A stretch of DNA of 64,000 bases from Megamerina dolium (GCA_963854835.1 OY978525.1:24265253-24329252), one strand, 5' to 3'. Shown: positions 38,294-51,815, counted from the first letter of the stretch. The notes: generated by a model not told the origin, from the sequence alone. Made by a program: numbers and translations.

Positions 38294-38384
<91 letters not shown>

Positions 38385-38448
38385 TATGTGTTTCTATGTA
38401 TATATATATATATACTATATAAATTTATATAATTTAAGATTAGCAAAA
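36641..38448. other. Intergenic / p120ctn 3' UTR, AT-rich
   Basis: No coding exon recognised. A word duplicated with variation (ACTGGTYCARTAAAGCATA at about 38,048 and 38,122) suggests an old local duplication. A long TA microsatellite lies at 38297-38380, inside or just past the presumed p120ctn 3' UTR. Confidence 0.5.
38297..38380. repeat. (TA)n microsatellite, about 84 bp
   Basis: An uninterrupted TA run. It gives long spurious Tyr-Ile ORFs on both strands. Confidence 0.98.
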
Positions 38449-38610
38449 TTATTCGGAATGATCTCGATCGCTGCTTGTTGATGGTATATACATTGTAAGT
38501 TGTGAATTTTGGGCACCGTGTTGTTGTTGTAGCTGTTGCTGCTGCTGCTGATGCTGCTGCTGATGATGGAGGGTATCGTCGCCTACTCCACTAATTGAAA
38601 CTTCATCGAC
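38449..38610 (-). CDS. Predicted last exon of p120ctn
   Basis: After acceptor AAATAG the frame [16 protein letters not shown], a Gln/His run, and [14 protein letters not shown] ends at TAA (38449-38451). Phase 0 matches the donor after 40818 (ATG|GTAAGT). The 2.2-kb intron between them carries three SINEs and a mariner fragment. If the intron were not spliced, the protein would end [11 protein letters not shown] a few codons on. Confidence 0.65.
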   Translation of the reverse strand, partial: VDEVSISGVGDDTLHHQQQHQQQQQQLQQQHGAQNSQLTMYIPSTSSDRDHSE

Positions 38611-41600
38611 CTATTTGAGTTATGAACGAAAAAAGTATTTCATCATATTATCATAATTTTAAAATGACTAAAATGTTTAACAACACACAAGCAAGAGTAA
38701 TAAATATACTTTGCCTAAATTAGGAGATAGACTTTTCTCCACACGTCTATTACTCGAAGATGATACTACATGAGTCCCGTAGCTCAGTTGGTTAATGTGA
38801 TCTGTGTTCTTCCTGGTATGAATCGTAGATCTTGAGCTTGTATCCCGGCCGGGACATATTTCATACATTGCATAAAAGAAAAAATATTTATTCTTCCAGG
38901 CGTTGCCCACATGTCGGTAAACATTTACGAATTTTTGCGAGAGTACCAATGTGAGTGCCGCAACTCAGTGGTTAGTGTGTTGAGCCTCCGAGTCGTATGT
39001 CGTGGGTGGAATCCCCGGCTGAGGCAGCTTCAATATCAAGACAACTCTGTTGTCTTTCGAACGAGACCCACCTGTCAGTAAGCAATTGCCAATTTTTCGG
39101 ACAGTAACAATTTGTTATGAAAGGGCTTTTGAAGGAACTCCGCGACGAAGCTCAGAAAAAGTAATGTTACAGTGGGCCAGTGACCACTTCGGAGAGCCTA
39201 TAAATGGAAACTATGTAAATAAGTCTAGATGAGTGATGGGCATCAACGAGTTGGACGCTGTTTCTGAAAACTCTGCACATTTATTTACGTTTGTGATATT
39301 TAAGGCAGCTAAATTTAAACTTAATTGTACCAGCTTGAGGGGCGATAAAAGTTCGACATGTCCAAAACTGCAACCACAAATAAAATCGTTCACGTTCAGC
39401 TAATGATGGTAGACCACAGGCTATAAAGACATAGCCGAAGAACGTGTTTGTCACAAATTAGTTTAGGCGTAATAAATCAGAGTTTTGGTGCGATTCATTA
39501 CCTTAGATGAAATTTAGGCACACCATTATACCCCAGGTACAAAAATCACTCAAAACAATCGGATCCCAAAAGCACAAAAAATTCATCAGCTGGTAAAGTG
39601 ATGGCGATTGATTTTTGGGATAGTCATGGAGTCATGGGTGCTGTAGCTCAGTGGTTAGTGTGTTGACCTTCTGATCTGTAGGTCGTTGATTCACTTCCCG
39701 GCTGAAGCATAACAAATTTGATATCGAAAATATTTTTCTTTCGAACGGTACCCACCTGTCGGCAAGCAATTGGCAATTCTTCTGACAGTAATAATTTGCC
39801 ATGGAAAAACTTCTAAGAACTAAGAACTCTATGACCAAGCTTAGAAAAAGTGATGTCGCAAGAATTCTGCCGTTCGGAACCGCCTAAAATAAGTAGGTCC
39901 CGTCTAATACTGTCCAAAACTTAACACGCACAACAGTAATGGAGTTACCTGAATCGAGTATCAAGTACAGAAAAAGAAATTTCTTGCATCAGGGCAGGGC
40001 GGGGTCTCACTTTTTAGCAATTGCCATGGTGAAGATCTTCGTATTACGGCTTTAACTACTTGACTACTCTTCATACCTATCAGATCTAGTCCCAAGTTTT
40101 TTGGCTCCCTACACTAAAAGATGCACATGGAGGACAAAGATCTCTGTTAAATGCAGAGCCCATCATCTTCGAAACAATTATTTTGCAGAGAAAGACACTG
40201 AGTACTACTTGAATGGATTAAAGAGATGGGACCATCACTGAGAGAAGTGTGTAGACTTGCAACGAGACTACGTAGAAGAATAAAATAAATTTGAAGAAAG
40301 AAAAAAATGTCTTGAATCTTTGTAGGATCGGAAATTTAACTGTTTTAAGGAAGTCTTCTACAAATTATGGATACTAAATGCATGACAACATATATTTTCG
40401 CGAATTCAATTCTGAAATCTCTTAATGATGTTCGTTAAAGGGGTCTTTTGCATTGCATGGGGCTCTTGGCCACTCATTTCAATACTCGCCATCAATGTCA
40501 AACGTATCGAATTATGTCTTGAGGGTTAGTATCGTTGATTGAATTAGCTTGGATACCTACAAATATGAGCCTCATTTATATTACTATACAATATTTCCGT
40601 CATCCACACCATTAATTTGCTTATGACCACTCAGAACACAACTTGCTGAACAAGTTTTCATAAAGTGCACGGAATACTTTCAAATCACAAAGAGTAACTT
40701 TGGCACCTGCATATGTAATTATTTGTTACTTCGCTAGCAGTGTATCATCTTTATGTCAAATTCATTCCTCTTATCTTGCGGTCACACGGAATCACTCGAA
40801 TATTGTTTCGAACTTACCATTCGGCATAACATTGACGAATCATTGCATACGATTTGATGGCCACCACCACCGCCACCACCACTGTCACCATTGCTCTTCA
40901 TATTATTTTGAACACGTTGTATTGTACGATCCTCATATCGTGTACAACTTTGTGATGCCATCGGTCTATTCAATGTATTATTTGCGTTGTTCGGTGAATT
41001 TAATGCTGCGTTGTTGGCGGTGAAATATTTTGTGACAAAATCTTGTTCCTTCCAACCATGTTTCTTGTAGACATCGCGTAGTTCACTATGCTGCCACATT
41101 GTGAATAGCACCTGGCTGGAGAATTTAATAACACACGAAGTGTACTTTTGTCGACGACGTGTTATATTCATTAGACGTTCCACACCGCCGGCATCGAGTA
41201 GTGATCGCGAGAATTCGGGATTCTTTTTGATCACCTCATTAATTGTGGCCAATACGGCGGTGATTGTATCATCGGAGGTACTCTGATCGTGTTGTGGATT
41301 ACCCGATGGTAATTTCTGTACCAAATCACGCATTGCATATTTGCCAATTAATTCCTTATTCCGCTGATCGATGGCGAGATTGCGCAAAGCGGTCGCCACA
41401 GCGCACACAACACGATCCACTTCCATGCGCAACAATTCCACCAGTATGGGTAGACCTTTCTCTTTGCGTACTGTGGCGCGTATATCGATACTGGGCTGCC
41501 AGAAACATGCCGATAGATTTTGTATAGCACCAGCTGCCGCCTCGAGTGTCTCTGGATTTGAGCAACTTTGTAATAAAGCTAAATAACATTGTACCACTTC

Positions 41601-43396
41601 GGGTTTCCATAGTTGCTCGTATCCTCTTGAGGTGCCACCACTACCGCCACTGCCACTAATTAGACCGCCGCCACCACCGCTACTACCATTGGGCATTGAA
41701 ATTTTTGGTGTATCACGGGCATATGATGAATTCTCCATTGATTGCTGCTGCTCATTATGAGCGTAATTTTTTTTCTTTTTACTTGTACCAAAGCAGCCAA
41801 GATTTTCACCTAAAAACATACAACACAATTACATTATCTGTAAAATATCCTACCCTCTTTCACATACCTTTCGAAATCGATGATAGATTACGTGTTGGTA
41901 CTGGTGTCGGTTGTTTATCATAATTAGGATCTTCAACTTCCTGACATCGATACGACAGATTGCGTAGTATGCAAACGCAATTCTCGATAGTCTTATTGCT
42001 GATGTTATTCTTTTCGATGGAATGCCTTAAAACGTACATCAAACACTCGACTAAATGTTCAGCATTGCGAAGACTAGTACGCGCATATTCTCCGGCAGAG
42101 CTGACATTGCGCAATACACCCGATGCATTGCGGAACACTGTCGAGAAACATGTCTCACCGGGACATATGGAATCCCATCCAGAATGTGGTTTGATGATAT
42201 TATTGACAATAACCGATAGACTCTCATCGATAATTGCACGTTTAATATCCTCACATGAAGACATATTCCATAGTACACCGGTGACAAGTTCTTTCACTTC
42301 CGATTCTTGGGTGCGACAGAGTAAATTTGCCAATGCCGTAATGCCACCGGCATTTTTAATTGCTCGTTTATTCTCATCATTCTGACGTCCATACGATAGA
42401 TTGCGTAGAGCACCACAAGCGTTCCTAAAGGGGGGAAACAAAATGAGAACATTATATAATTTTCTGCATAAATATAGAAAATGCATTCATTTACTTGTGT
42501 ATGTCTGGTGCATCATACGAGAGCAGATGTACAAGCGGTGGTATGCCACCCAGTGTGCGTGTCCTCTGCTTATTTGGATCATCCATGTAGCATAAATGCG
42601 CCAAGTACGCTGCAGCATTTGCTTTAATTGTATTATTAGGGTTATTCAAAAAGCTTATGACTTCCGACAGATTTGGATCGCGCCATCGCATTTCGTTGCC
42701 ACCATCATCCATTAGCTCATTCTTGCCATCGTGCTGCAACTGTAACACAGCATCGAGTGGATTCAATGTGAGTTGTGACATTTGTTTTTGAAAATCATGT
42801 CTGCCATCGTACACGCGTGCACCAGCATTCGGATCCAATTGTGCCATGCGTGCTTCGGCCCCGTTCAAATTGTCATCGAAGAGAACTGGTCGTGTGGCAT
42901 AGCAATTTGTATTGACGCTGTCGCTTTGCATGCGATAATTCGCCTCCGACACATAGCCATACACAACGGCTGGATTATCACCAAATGCATTCGGATCCAC
43001 CATTGGGCATGATGATGCAGTCGTTATGCCATATTCGGATATCTCGTCGTATTGTGATGCTTGCATATAACCACCAACGGTAGGCACTATGGCTTCTTCA
43101 TGATGCATGCCGATGCCAACACCACCACCGACGATGCCGATACCTCCTAAACCGCCAGCAACATCGTGATGTGCATCATCCATGGTTGCAGATGGTTTAC
43201 GATCATTGCGATATGCATTTTGTATACCAACTCTGGATGCGGATTTTGTCAAGTAAATCGACGAGTTTGGTGGTGCAAATTCACTCGGATACTCTTCATA
43301 GTCATGTAATGGTATATACTGTGTATGATGTAATTCTGCATCATCCGGATGGCAGAGCGTTGCTGGATCCACCATACCTTTGTGTGAAGAACTCAT
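38449..43396 (-). CDS. p120-catenin (adherens junction protein p120)
   Basis: Exons 43396-42495, 42424-41868, 41809-40818 and 38610-38449 give an 870-aa frame with matching phases (2, 1, 0). p120 binds the juxtamembrane part of E-cadherin and modulates Rho GTPases. The N-terminal region (about 1-240) is low in complexity and Gly/Asp/Tyr-rich. Armadillo repeats follow from about residue 240 ([80 protein letters not shown]-like [86 protein letters not shown]), matching vertebrate p120 block by block. A Lys-rich insert ([10 protein letters not shown]) sits mid-domain, where p120 proteins have a basic loop. The start at 43396 has the fly context CAAAATG. The last exon (Gln/His-rich, ending SDRDHSE) is predicted from phase and its TAG acceptor, and is less certain. 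Confidence 0.92.
38774..38950 (+). repeat. Divergent tRNA-like SINE head and partial body (copy 5)
   Basis: GTCCCGTAGCTCAGTTGGTTA carries an A box, and the segment ends ATCCCGGCCGGGAC, whose last six bases pair with the first six like an acceptor stem. SINE body words follow (CCCACATGTCGGTAAACATTT). The central arm is too long for a working tRNA. Confidence 0.6.
38952..39200 (+). repeat. tRNA-derived SINE (copy 6)
   Basis: Head GAGTGCCGCAACTCAGTGGTT, B-box region GGTGGAATCCCCGGC, body CCACCTGTCAGTAAGCAATT and GACAGTAACAATTTGTTATG, and a diverged AGAAAAAGTAATGTTACAG. Truncated at the 3' end. Confidence 0.8.
39636..39944 (+). repeat. tRNA-derived SINE (copy 7), nearly complete
   Basis: A box TAGCTCAGTGG at 39644-39654 and a decayed B box at 39688-39698 (GATTCACTTCC). 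The whole body runs to CACAACAGTAATGGAG. About 310 bp. Confidence 0.9.
40060..40290 (+). pseudogene. Mariner transposase C-terminal relic
   Basis: The plus strand reads [18 protein letters not shown] and [13 protein letters not shown] with a stop between them, the usual end of mariner transposases of the type seen at 3859-5080. Nothing else is preserved. Confidence 0.6.
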
Positions 43397-46012
43397 TTTG
43401 TTGTATATTTTGAGTTTATATTATATTTTCAGCTAGCTTATAGATGACGATTCAATAAAAATCTGCAATTATTAACAAGAGTAAAGGAAATTTAATTAAA
43501 TTTGCTGTATAATAAAAAAAAATAAATAACATCAAATCAAATACCACTTTTCCACGCCCATACATACATATGTGCCTTTTTGTCGGGTTTTTTTTTTTGC
43601 CAATAGTTGTTGCTGTAAATAAGTTATTTGGGTGGGGTAATATGTGAATGTACATATGTACATACATGTCCTTTGATGGTATTAATTAGCAACAACAACA
43701 ACAGCAGCACATATATACATGCATTTCGAGCGCACAAGGGCGAAATGAGGATATCACAAGAATAATCACTTGATACTCGTATTAGGAATTAGTTATAGGT
43801 ACATACATAGGTCTATACATGGCTTCTTTGTTAATTCTTGGTCAAAGTGCTGCATTAAAATGCATCAATTTCAACACAACTCATAGATAAGATTTCATTC
43901 AATCGAATGACACTCGCTTTTTCATCGCCTAATTATTTATTCTATTTCACTGTTTCTATTACAATTCCTAGTATTATTTAAACTCACACACAGCCAATAT
44001 GTACTACTAGTGCGTACAATGATATTGTCATTAATGATAATATCGATGATGGTGAAAATATAACACGCCCAAAAATCATATTCAATATGAATAGATTGAC
44101 GTCGTATGTAAGCACAAAGTTTATTACTGTCTTCTTCTTAATATGTAGGGATGTATATGCTATATTCTATGTAGGTGTGCATACTATATTAAACTAAACA
44201 CGAAAATCCTTTAGTAATCATTTTTATAAAGGTGATAGGTACTTTTCCTCTCATACTATATTCAAGATAAGCACAAATGAAAAAAAAAACATCATCATTG
44301 CACACATGAATTATAGTTACTACACTTGTGCAGTGTAATTGACGTGAATATGTGCGTTTGCATGTGTGACTCAAGAAAATAATAATAAAAAAAAAAATAA
44401 TATCATCATAGCATTACTGGTACGTACTGCTGTTATAGGCAAAAATGACACAAAAAATATGAAATGGTTAAGAAAAAAAAAAAGAAATCCAAAGCATTCA
44501 CTTGCGCACGCCACCATAAGGACTATCGATTTTTCAGCAGCCTACAAATGTTTGTTGGTTTCTACTGCTGCTACTACTACTGCTATTTGTGCTGCCGCCG
44601 CTATTGCAGACATCAAGTATTCGCACCTCACACTTTCTTTTTTACTAGTTTTTTTGCTTTTCCTTCACCCCAATCAAGTGCAATTCTCTACACACAAGTG
44701 TGTACTTTCATTTCATATATTTCATTTTCTATTTTCTATAATGATTTATGTTATAATTATTGCACGCACACAAATTTAATCAATTTACTCACCGGTTCAT
44801 GTTTCTTCTAAATACGTATATTTATGATATAAGAATGATTTCAATAAATTAAATGCGTAAGCGAATAGTTGAACATGAACATAAAAAAAATCAACAAAAA
44901 AATTTAAGTCACGTAAAACATTTATTTGATGCCACCACCAGCAATAAACATGACCACCATTCTTTCGATGCAAAACCGTCGTTTTCAGTCAATAAACGAT
45001 TACTCGCATTTCATTTCGTAGAATATATATGTTAAATCTTATTTTAAATTCGTTTGTTTTCTTTTCCTTAAATATGTTTGTGGTTTATTTAATGTTTTTT
45101 CACTTTTTTTCCCATCGGAATTTTCACTTTTATATTTTTCCTTTTTATTGTCACTCCGATTTACTTATGTATTGTTAATTGTTACAAGATTCAATATATA
45201 ACTCGGTGTTGCCAATTCAATATAATTCTAGTACATGCCCATTTAATAATACAGGGAAGTTTTGTTCGTACAGCATTGCCATTTGGAACATTCGTAGATA
45301 AAGAAATAATATGCATACTGGCGATGCGATATTTACTCAAATATAAAGAAACAATGGTGTTTAAACTTTAAACCATGAATGCCTCTTCATTCACTCAATA
45401 TATTTCTGACGATAGAGTTACTATCGTCAATGTTACAATTGATGCATTATTTCATGGACAAAACAGAGGACTTATAAGTTCTCTGAATTAACGTGTCGCG
45501 CCTTATAGAATTCGTCAATTAGTATCGGTTTTTGATAGGTTATTGTATTGGGAATTTGATAAAAAATTCAATGCTATTTTTAAGTTGCAACTTCATTAAT
45601 CTAAATATTTTGATCACATGGATAAGGATTTGAAATCATTACGAATTTCGTACATCAGTTTATAATTTGTCATAAGACAAATGGCTTTTATTTAAAACCA
45701 AAAAGAAATGTTTAATCTGAAAAAAAAAATGTAATTTCATGATATATATTTCATAATCTTTGTGCCTGTTTTTGAGCTCAAGGCCAGGATTTTACAATTA
45801 ATGAAATTTTTATCTTTGTTAAGGCCATCAGGATTAGAACGATTACGGCCTTGAAGTAAGGTCGAAATATCGAATGACACAAAAGACTATTTTAAATGCA
45901 AGATGATTTTCATTTGGACTCTAACTACAGGCCATGAAATTTATATGAATGTTTATATGAATGAAACAATGAAAATAGATTTAACAAACTGTTAGAACAT
46001 ATGTATTTTATA
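43397..46012. other. Upstream region of p120ctn; no gene recognised
   Basis: Probably holds the p120ctn 5' UTR exons and promoter (minus strand), but I cannot place them. AT-rich, with ACATACAT/CAACAACA runs (43,570-43,720) and a (K)n-coding A-rich stretch at 44,470. ORFs here are low-complexity. Confidence 0.5.
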
Positions 46013-46620
46013 TAGGGTGTTTCTTTTTAAAAATAAAATAATAGTTACACATTTTTTTCAGTATATTATGGATTTATTAGAAAAAACAAACATTCCCATT
46101 ATCTATGTATTATGATTTAACTCATATGACTAGTTTGGCTGGCTTCGCAGTATCAAATTCTGTTAACCCAATTTTAGAAGTTTTTGTTAATAGTTTCTGC
46201 ATCATTATTACAAATGGCTTGTATGATATTCACCTTAAACTCCTGATCGTTTCAGCATTGTCTTGACGGGATTAAATTAAAACTCTGAGAAATCAACTGA
46301 GATGGTCAAGACGTCTGATAAAATTATTACCTCTCAAAATATCGATTATTAGATGGGCTGTGTGGCATCCTGCTGAAACCGAAGATCGTCCAAGTCCATG
46401 TCTTCAACTTCAGCCCACAAAAAGTAGGTTATGCAGCCACATTCTCGTGTGTATTCTTTATAAGCGAACCAGCCTCAAGAAAGTTTTGCACAAACCATGG
46501 ATGTTTCATTTCAGTTAAAACATCTTTCCAATACACGCACTGTTTCAACAATGCAATACTCACTTTCGAAATAAGATTTTCAGTAGATTAGTTGACAGTC
46601 GAGATATTGTGCGGAAAAGA
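46013..46620 (-). mobile_element. Degenerate deletion derivative of a rosa-like mariner
   Basis: Shares with 56277-56784 the words TTTGGCTGGCTTCGCAG, TCCTGATCG, TGCTGAAACC, AAGATCGTCCAAGTCCATGT and CTTCAACTTC..GCCCACAAAAA, in the same order. The minus strand encodes traces of the DLDDLWFQ block. It starts near TAGGGTGTTTC; the right end is unclear. Confidence 0.6.
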
Positions 46621-46805
46621 GTAGTCAGTGTACAAAAATGAAGCACTAGATGGATTACTCTATAGAGATGAATACGATGATACCGATGTGTCTATTAAGC
46701 ACGCTATTAAGAATAAGATCGATTGATGTTTAACTTTATTAAAGAAATTTAAATTTCTTGCTTTAGACTTCGAAAATCCTTAGCCAAACTTTTCTCCGAA
46801 TCTCG

Positions 46806-47105
46806 GCTCCTTTGGCCGAGCTTCTCCTTCAGTATTGTTCCACGTGTTATTTTGGGCAGTATTAAAAGGGGCCTACTTATATTAGCCGGTTCCGAAGGGC
46901 AGAACCCTTGTGACATCACTTTTTCTTAGTTTTGTCACAGTGCTCTTTTCTAAGAAGCTTTTCATGGCAAAGTGTTAATGTGGGTAGAATTGCCAATTCC
47001 TTGCCGACAGTTGGGCACCGTTCGAAATAAAAATCTGCTCGATATTAAATTTGTACTTCAGCCGGAATTGAACCCACGCACTAACAACTGAACTACAGCA
47101 CCCAG
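46806..47105 (-). repeat. tRNA-derived SINE (copy 8)
   Basis: A full-length-type copy on the minus strand: 3' end GGCCGAGCTTCTCCTTCAGT, body GTGACATCACTTTTTCTTAG and GAATTGCCAATTCCTTGCCG, head with a decayed A box (CTGTAGTTCAGTTG). Confidence 0.85.
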
Positions 47106-48030
47106 TATTGTTGTGAGTGTTAAGTTTGCACAACATTTAAAGGGACCTACTTACTATATACATTACTTTGCAACATTATTTTATCTATTTTTTGTCGTAT
47201 GCACTGTTGAAAGTCGGCACCTGGAAGAAAATTAAAAAGAGAAAGGAAAAGGGAACGTTAAACTCTAAAATTTACTAAAACACGTATTCTTTACGTTTAC
47301 AAATTTGCCATGTTACATATAGTTTCTGAGCAATTTACGATTGAAATCTGTTTATGAGGTAATAAATAATATTGTATAAACTTGACTCAATTTTAGTCGT
47401 AAGTTTTTACAGAACTGTTCGTGATATAGCAATTTTCTACAGAAAAACATCACAGGTATAATATCAAAGGAATCCGGAATTTCATCATATTTCATCATCA
47501 AATTAAAATTGAATTTGAATTTTCCACTATAACGAAATTCACTGACGTCTGATGTCACCGAAACATATCCTTTAATTACTGATGGACATTCGTATAAAGT
47601 AGCAAAACTATTACTTCTACTCTAATGCATTGATACCTACCTACACATAATTCGTATGTAAACAAAACCACAATATTCCCACACATTGACAATTTTAAGT
47701 GCTAAGTATTTAACACCATTTAAATAAGAAAATAAACAATATTCTAACATCCAATAAACATGGGTTATGAATGGCATATTAATACCTATTACTTCCGATG
47801 TGCACGCACCGACATACAAACGTACGCATTTATGAAACGTAAACATTTACATATGTACTCGTACTCAGACGTATGTGCTGATATCATAAAGATAAAATCA
47901 TCATATCATAATCCTGAATAAATTGAAACAAAGCGGTTACATTTGTGGTTGCGATATCACCATCAACAACTGCAAACACCATTAACCCCATATGTTCGTT
48001 ATGATTCGTTCGATGGAATACAATCGAAAT
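47106..48030. other. Intergenic, upstream of Orcokinin
   Basis: AT-rich; no gene or element recognised. Confidence 0.5.
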
Positions 48031-48035
48031 TGTGA

Positions 48036-48072
48036 TATAAAATGGAAGTCAGTCAGCTACATTTCTTCAGTG
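48036..48072 (+). promoter_or_regulatory. Orcokinin core promoter candidate (TATA + initiator)
   Basis: TATAAAA at 48036-48042 is followed by TCAGTG at 48067-48072. The A of the initiator lies 33 nt from the first T of the TATA box, close to the canonical fly spacing, and 118 nt upstream of the start codon. Inferred from sequence only. Confidence 0.5.
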
Positions 48073-48186
48073 TCGGTTTTTAACGCCTTCGATTATCGAC
48101 ACCTTCGATAAAAGTAAAAGAAGTATAAAATCAAAATCAAATCAAAAATAATTAACTCAAAAAAAAAAACAAAAAATCACGACGCG

Positions 48187-51100
48187 ATGAATCTAATATA
48201 TTTTGTGGGTTTTATTTTATTCTGTTCATCATGCTGGGGAATGTATCCGAAAGTAAGTACCTGTATATCAATAATTACGAAAGAAGTGCGAAACAATAAT
48301 AGAAATTTAGAAACAATTTCTTTTTCGGTGAGCCAAATTGTTTTTCCAAATTATACTTGCTTTGAGAAAAGAAAAAATATAATTACAAAAAAAAACCCCA
48401 AAATGAAGTTTGAATATTAACAATATAGGTATGGATGTGACGAAATTGCAAAATATTCATATTCAATTACAATTACAATTATTTAACATTCGTAAACAAA
48501 TACCAAAAAAAAAACTTTAAACAAACTTTTTCGAATTGTCAAAATTATATTTTTGCTGTCAGAATTCAAGAAAGTGAACCTTTGATTCTAAAGTGACTTC
48601 AATTGTCGTTTTTTGATGTATTTTCGAATTCGAAATCAAATAATTTACTTGGTCCACTTTTAGTATTATTAAGCTTTTTTTTTTATGTGGTACTTATTGG
48701 CCCCAAATTATACTTGCTTTGAGAAAAAAAAAAATATAATTACAAGAAAAAAAACCCGAAAAGAAGTTTGAATATTACCAATATAGGTATGGATGTGACA
48801 AAATATTCATATTCCACAATTATTTAACATTCGCAAAAATTTAACATACAAAAAAAAACTTTAAACAAACTTTTTCGAATTGTCAAAACTTATATTTTTG
48901 CTGTCAGAATTCAAGAAAGTGAACCTCTGATTCTAAAGTGACTTCAATTGTCGTTTTTTGATGTATTTTCGAATTCGAAATCAAATAATTTACTGGGTCT
49001 ACTATTAGTATCATCAATAATTTTTTTTTAATGTGGCACTCAAGGTCTCTTTGGCAGAGCTTCTCTTCCAGCACTGTTGTGCGTTTTAAACTTTGGATAG
49101 TATTAGAGGGACCTACGGCAGAACTCTTGTGACATCAATTGTTCTGAGCTCAGAGTTCTATTAAAAGCTTTTTCATAGCAAATTGTTACTGCCGGAAGAA
49201 TTGCCAATTGCTTGCCGACAGGTGGGTACCGTTCGATATTAAAGTTGTGCTTCAGACAGGGACCAACGCACTAACCACTGAGCTACGGCACCATCCCTCA
49301 TCAAGAATGTACTTATGAAAAATAATTATTTCTTCACATTTATTTATACAATAAATTAATAGCATAAATATGAACCGAATTTATAGAGTTTAGTTTTGTT
49401 TTGCTGTTTTTTTTTCGATTTACATAAAACCACCTGTACATACAATATAAAGCATTTATATTATTGTTTGTATATTCTACAAAAGTAAGAAGTTAGAATA
49501 GTTCATATAAATAAACATACATATGTAAGAGCATGTACAAGTGGTCTATTGTATACTGTCAAAAAATATATATATATTCCATATATCGCCGTCACGTCAT
49601 AAGAAAGTGCTAAAGTATTCTCATATGAAATCGCTATCGTTTACACACAAGTAGTTTTCGATTGACAGTTTATTGTTTATAAATAAAAAAGTTTTGATTA
49701 TTAAAAGATATAATGTTGATAAATGTATGTTTTTTTTTTCAATAAAGACATCAATATTTCTTTATTTTTTTTAACAAAGACAAGCCATTTCATCTTCTTC
49801 GTAGACATTGTTTTAGACTACTGCAGACTTTGATATTTCTTATAAAACGAAACATTTGATTTTGTTTTGAATAAAAATCCCCCTGAAAAGGTTCTATTGC
49901 AAAAATCTTAAAAAAATTACTTTTTTTTAGATTATTCCGAATGGTAGCAATTTTGTAATATTAATTTTTCATGGCAAATTATTATTGTCACAAGAATTGC
50001 CAATTGCTTGCCAATAGTAGCGTAAGGCTTGCAAAAACAACTATATACTAATATATTTATTCTTTGCAGGTATCTTTGAACGGGGCCAATGATGAAAATT
50101 ACATGCTTAAAGGTAATATTTTCAATGTACTAATTCTTGTACAAATACACAAACTTTTATGAATTTATTGTATGAGGATGGACTAAAAAGACCTGCAAAA
50201 TTAAAATAAGGAACATCCTATGCGGCAAAAAAAAAAAAACGTTTTACTTTTCAACATATTCTTCCTTAAGCTCAATACAATTCGTCCAACGTTTGTTCAA
50301 TTTGTTGATGCCCCCAAGGCTCCTCAAACCCTATAAAATAGGCATTTGTTTCATAAATAAACTCTTCATTCACTTCAAATTTCTCACCATCAAAAAATTT
50401 GTTCATGTTTGGAAAGAGCAAACAATCACAGGTGGATAAATGTGTAGAATATGCTGGAAGAAGGAGCAATTTGATGTAATTTTTCAATTATTACTGAGAT
50501 CTTGTGCGCCCTTGCTTTGTCCTGGCGGAAGAGGACTTAATTCCGATGGTCGGCTTTGCTTCGAATCGACTTCGAATCGACTTCGAATCTATCCAACAGA
50601 TCTGCATAATATGTGTCGGTGATCTTTTTATCATTTACAAGGATTCCCAAGAAAATGTTACATTGTCGACTTTCTTGGCTGACAGACCCACCTGGTCCTC
50701 TTATGGTTTCGATCCACAACGAGAAGTCCACCGTCACCTGTGCTGGTATACGACTGCATTGAAATTGAGTAAACCAGAGGTAATAGTTGCTGCCAATCGA
50801 TGGTTAAGAGACTCCATAATACTCTTAAAGCTTTAGTTTGATTTGCATGATGGCTTTTTCGCACAAAAAATTGTGTTTAATGAATGCACTCAATTCACCT
50901 CTTCCAATGTTTACAAAACTGTTGCTTTCAAATGGCTGCCACATCAAAACTATTTGACAGATTTATCTGAAAATTTGTATGCGTTCTTTTTAAAGATGCT
51001 TCTTCATACGTAAACAATTTTTTTTTTGCCGAATAGGGTCCTTCTTATCTCAATTTTTAGTGACTTTGGACCCATTCTCATACAAATATATACTATATAA

Positions 51101-51815
51101 TGGAAAACACTTTTAAAAACATAATAATCCGATACATTTGTACATATAAACTATACACATACTGTACTCTAAATATAATTACTGATCATCCCATACATAT
51201 TAATATCACCAATACCTACAATACAATACAACGTTAAACACCAATCAAGCTTGAGATATAACAAATAGTAGGTGCGTACAATTTGTTAGTCTATTTTCGA
51301 TGCACTCAAAGTTATGCAGTTGATGCCAAAATATTGCAAGTTTTTTTTTTCAATGTGCTTACAAATATTAAGGTTGTAATTTACAAATATTTTTCAAGTT
51401 ATTTGAAATCCAAGAAAAAATCATCTATTATATATCTAACTGACCAACAGTTTATGTCTTCTATTCATTTTATTCTATCTTAAATGACTGGCGAATTGAT
51501 CGCACCTACTAAATGTAAAATATATAATTTAGTGAAATGCTTTTATATACATCTGTAAATATAATACTCACGTGTATAGATTCGCCTATTGATACATCAT
51601 CATCTTCATTATCAGCGGCAGAAGACTACAACAATAACAATAATGACTACAAATATCAAATAAAGGATAATACGGTTAACACTCTTTTTCGAAATCCCTC
51701 AACTGGACGTTCCATTCTAATGTTGGATATTAGTGATATCATCAAGATGAATTCAAATACAAAATACGTATATAAACGGCAATTAGATAGTATTGGTGGT
51801 GGACATCTTATATAA
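48187..51815 (+). CDS. Orcokinin neuropeptide precursor, isoform B
   Basis: Shares exons 48187-48252 and 50070-50112 with isoform A, then uses 51580-51815, for 114 aa. The B-specific exon has Ser- and Asn-rich spacers and a single terminal peptide, QLDSIGGGHLI, after Lys-Arg; there is no C-terminal Gly for amidation. The peptide matches the orcokinin B type (LDSIGGGHLI core). The acceptor TATAG|AT is phase 1, giving Asp at the junction as in isoform A. It has its own AATAAA at 52060-52065, so the choice is between alternative 3' ends. In other insects the B form is typical of midgut endocrine cells. Confidence 0.9.

Noticed and set aside
38228..38481. ORFs of 64-72 codons on both strands
   Set aside because: They are translations of a TA microsatellite (Tyr-Ile runs).
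38774..38850. Possible functional tRNA gene (A box, pairing acceptor-like ends GTCCCG/CGGGAC)
   Set aside because: The arm between the A box and the end is too long, the anticodon stem does not form, and SINE body follows directly.
40782..40817. Continuation of p120ctn exon 3 to a stop ([11 protein letters not shown])
   Set aside because: A strong GTAAGT donor precedes it, and a phase-matched exon exists at 38610-38449. Retained only as an alternative.
48253..48420. Extension of Orcokinin exon 1 as a 77-aa protein
   Set aside because: Donor AAA|GTAAGT follows the signal peptide and the in-frame exon 2 continues; the read-through is A-rich intron.
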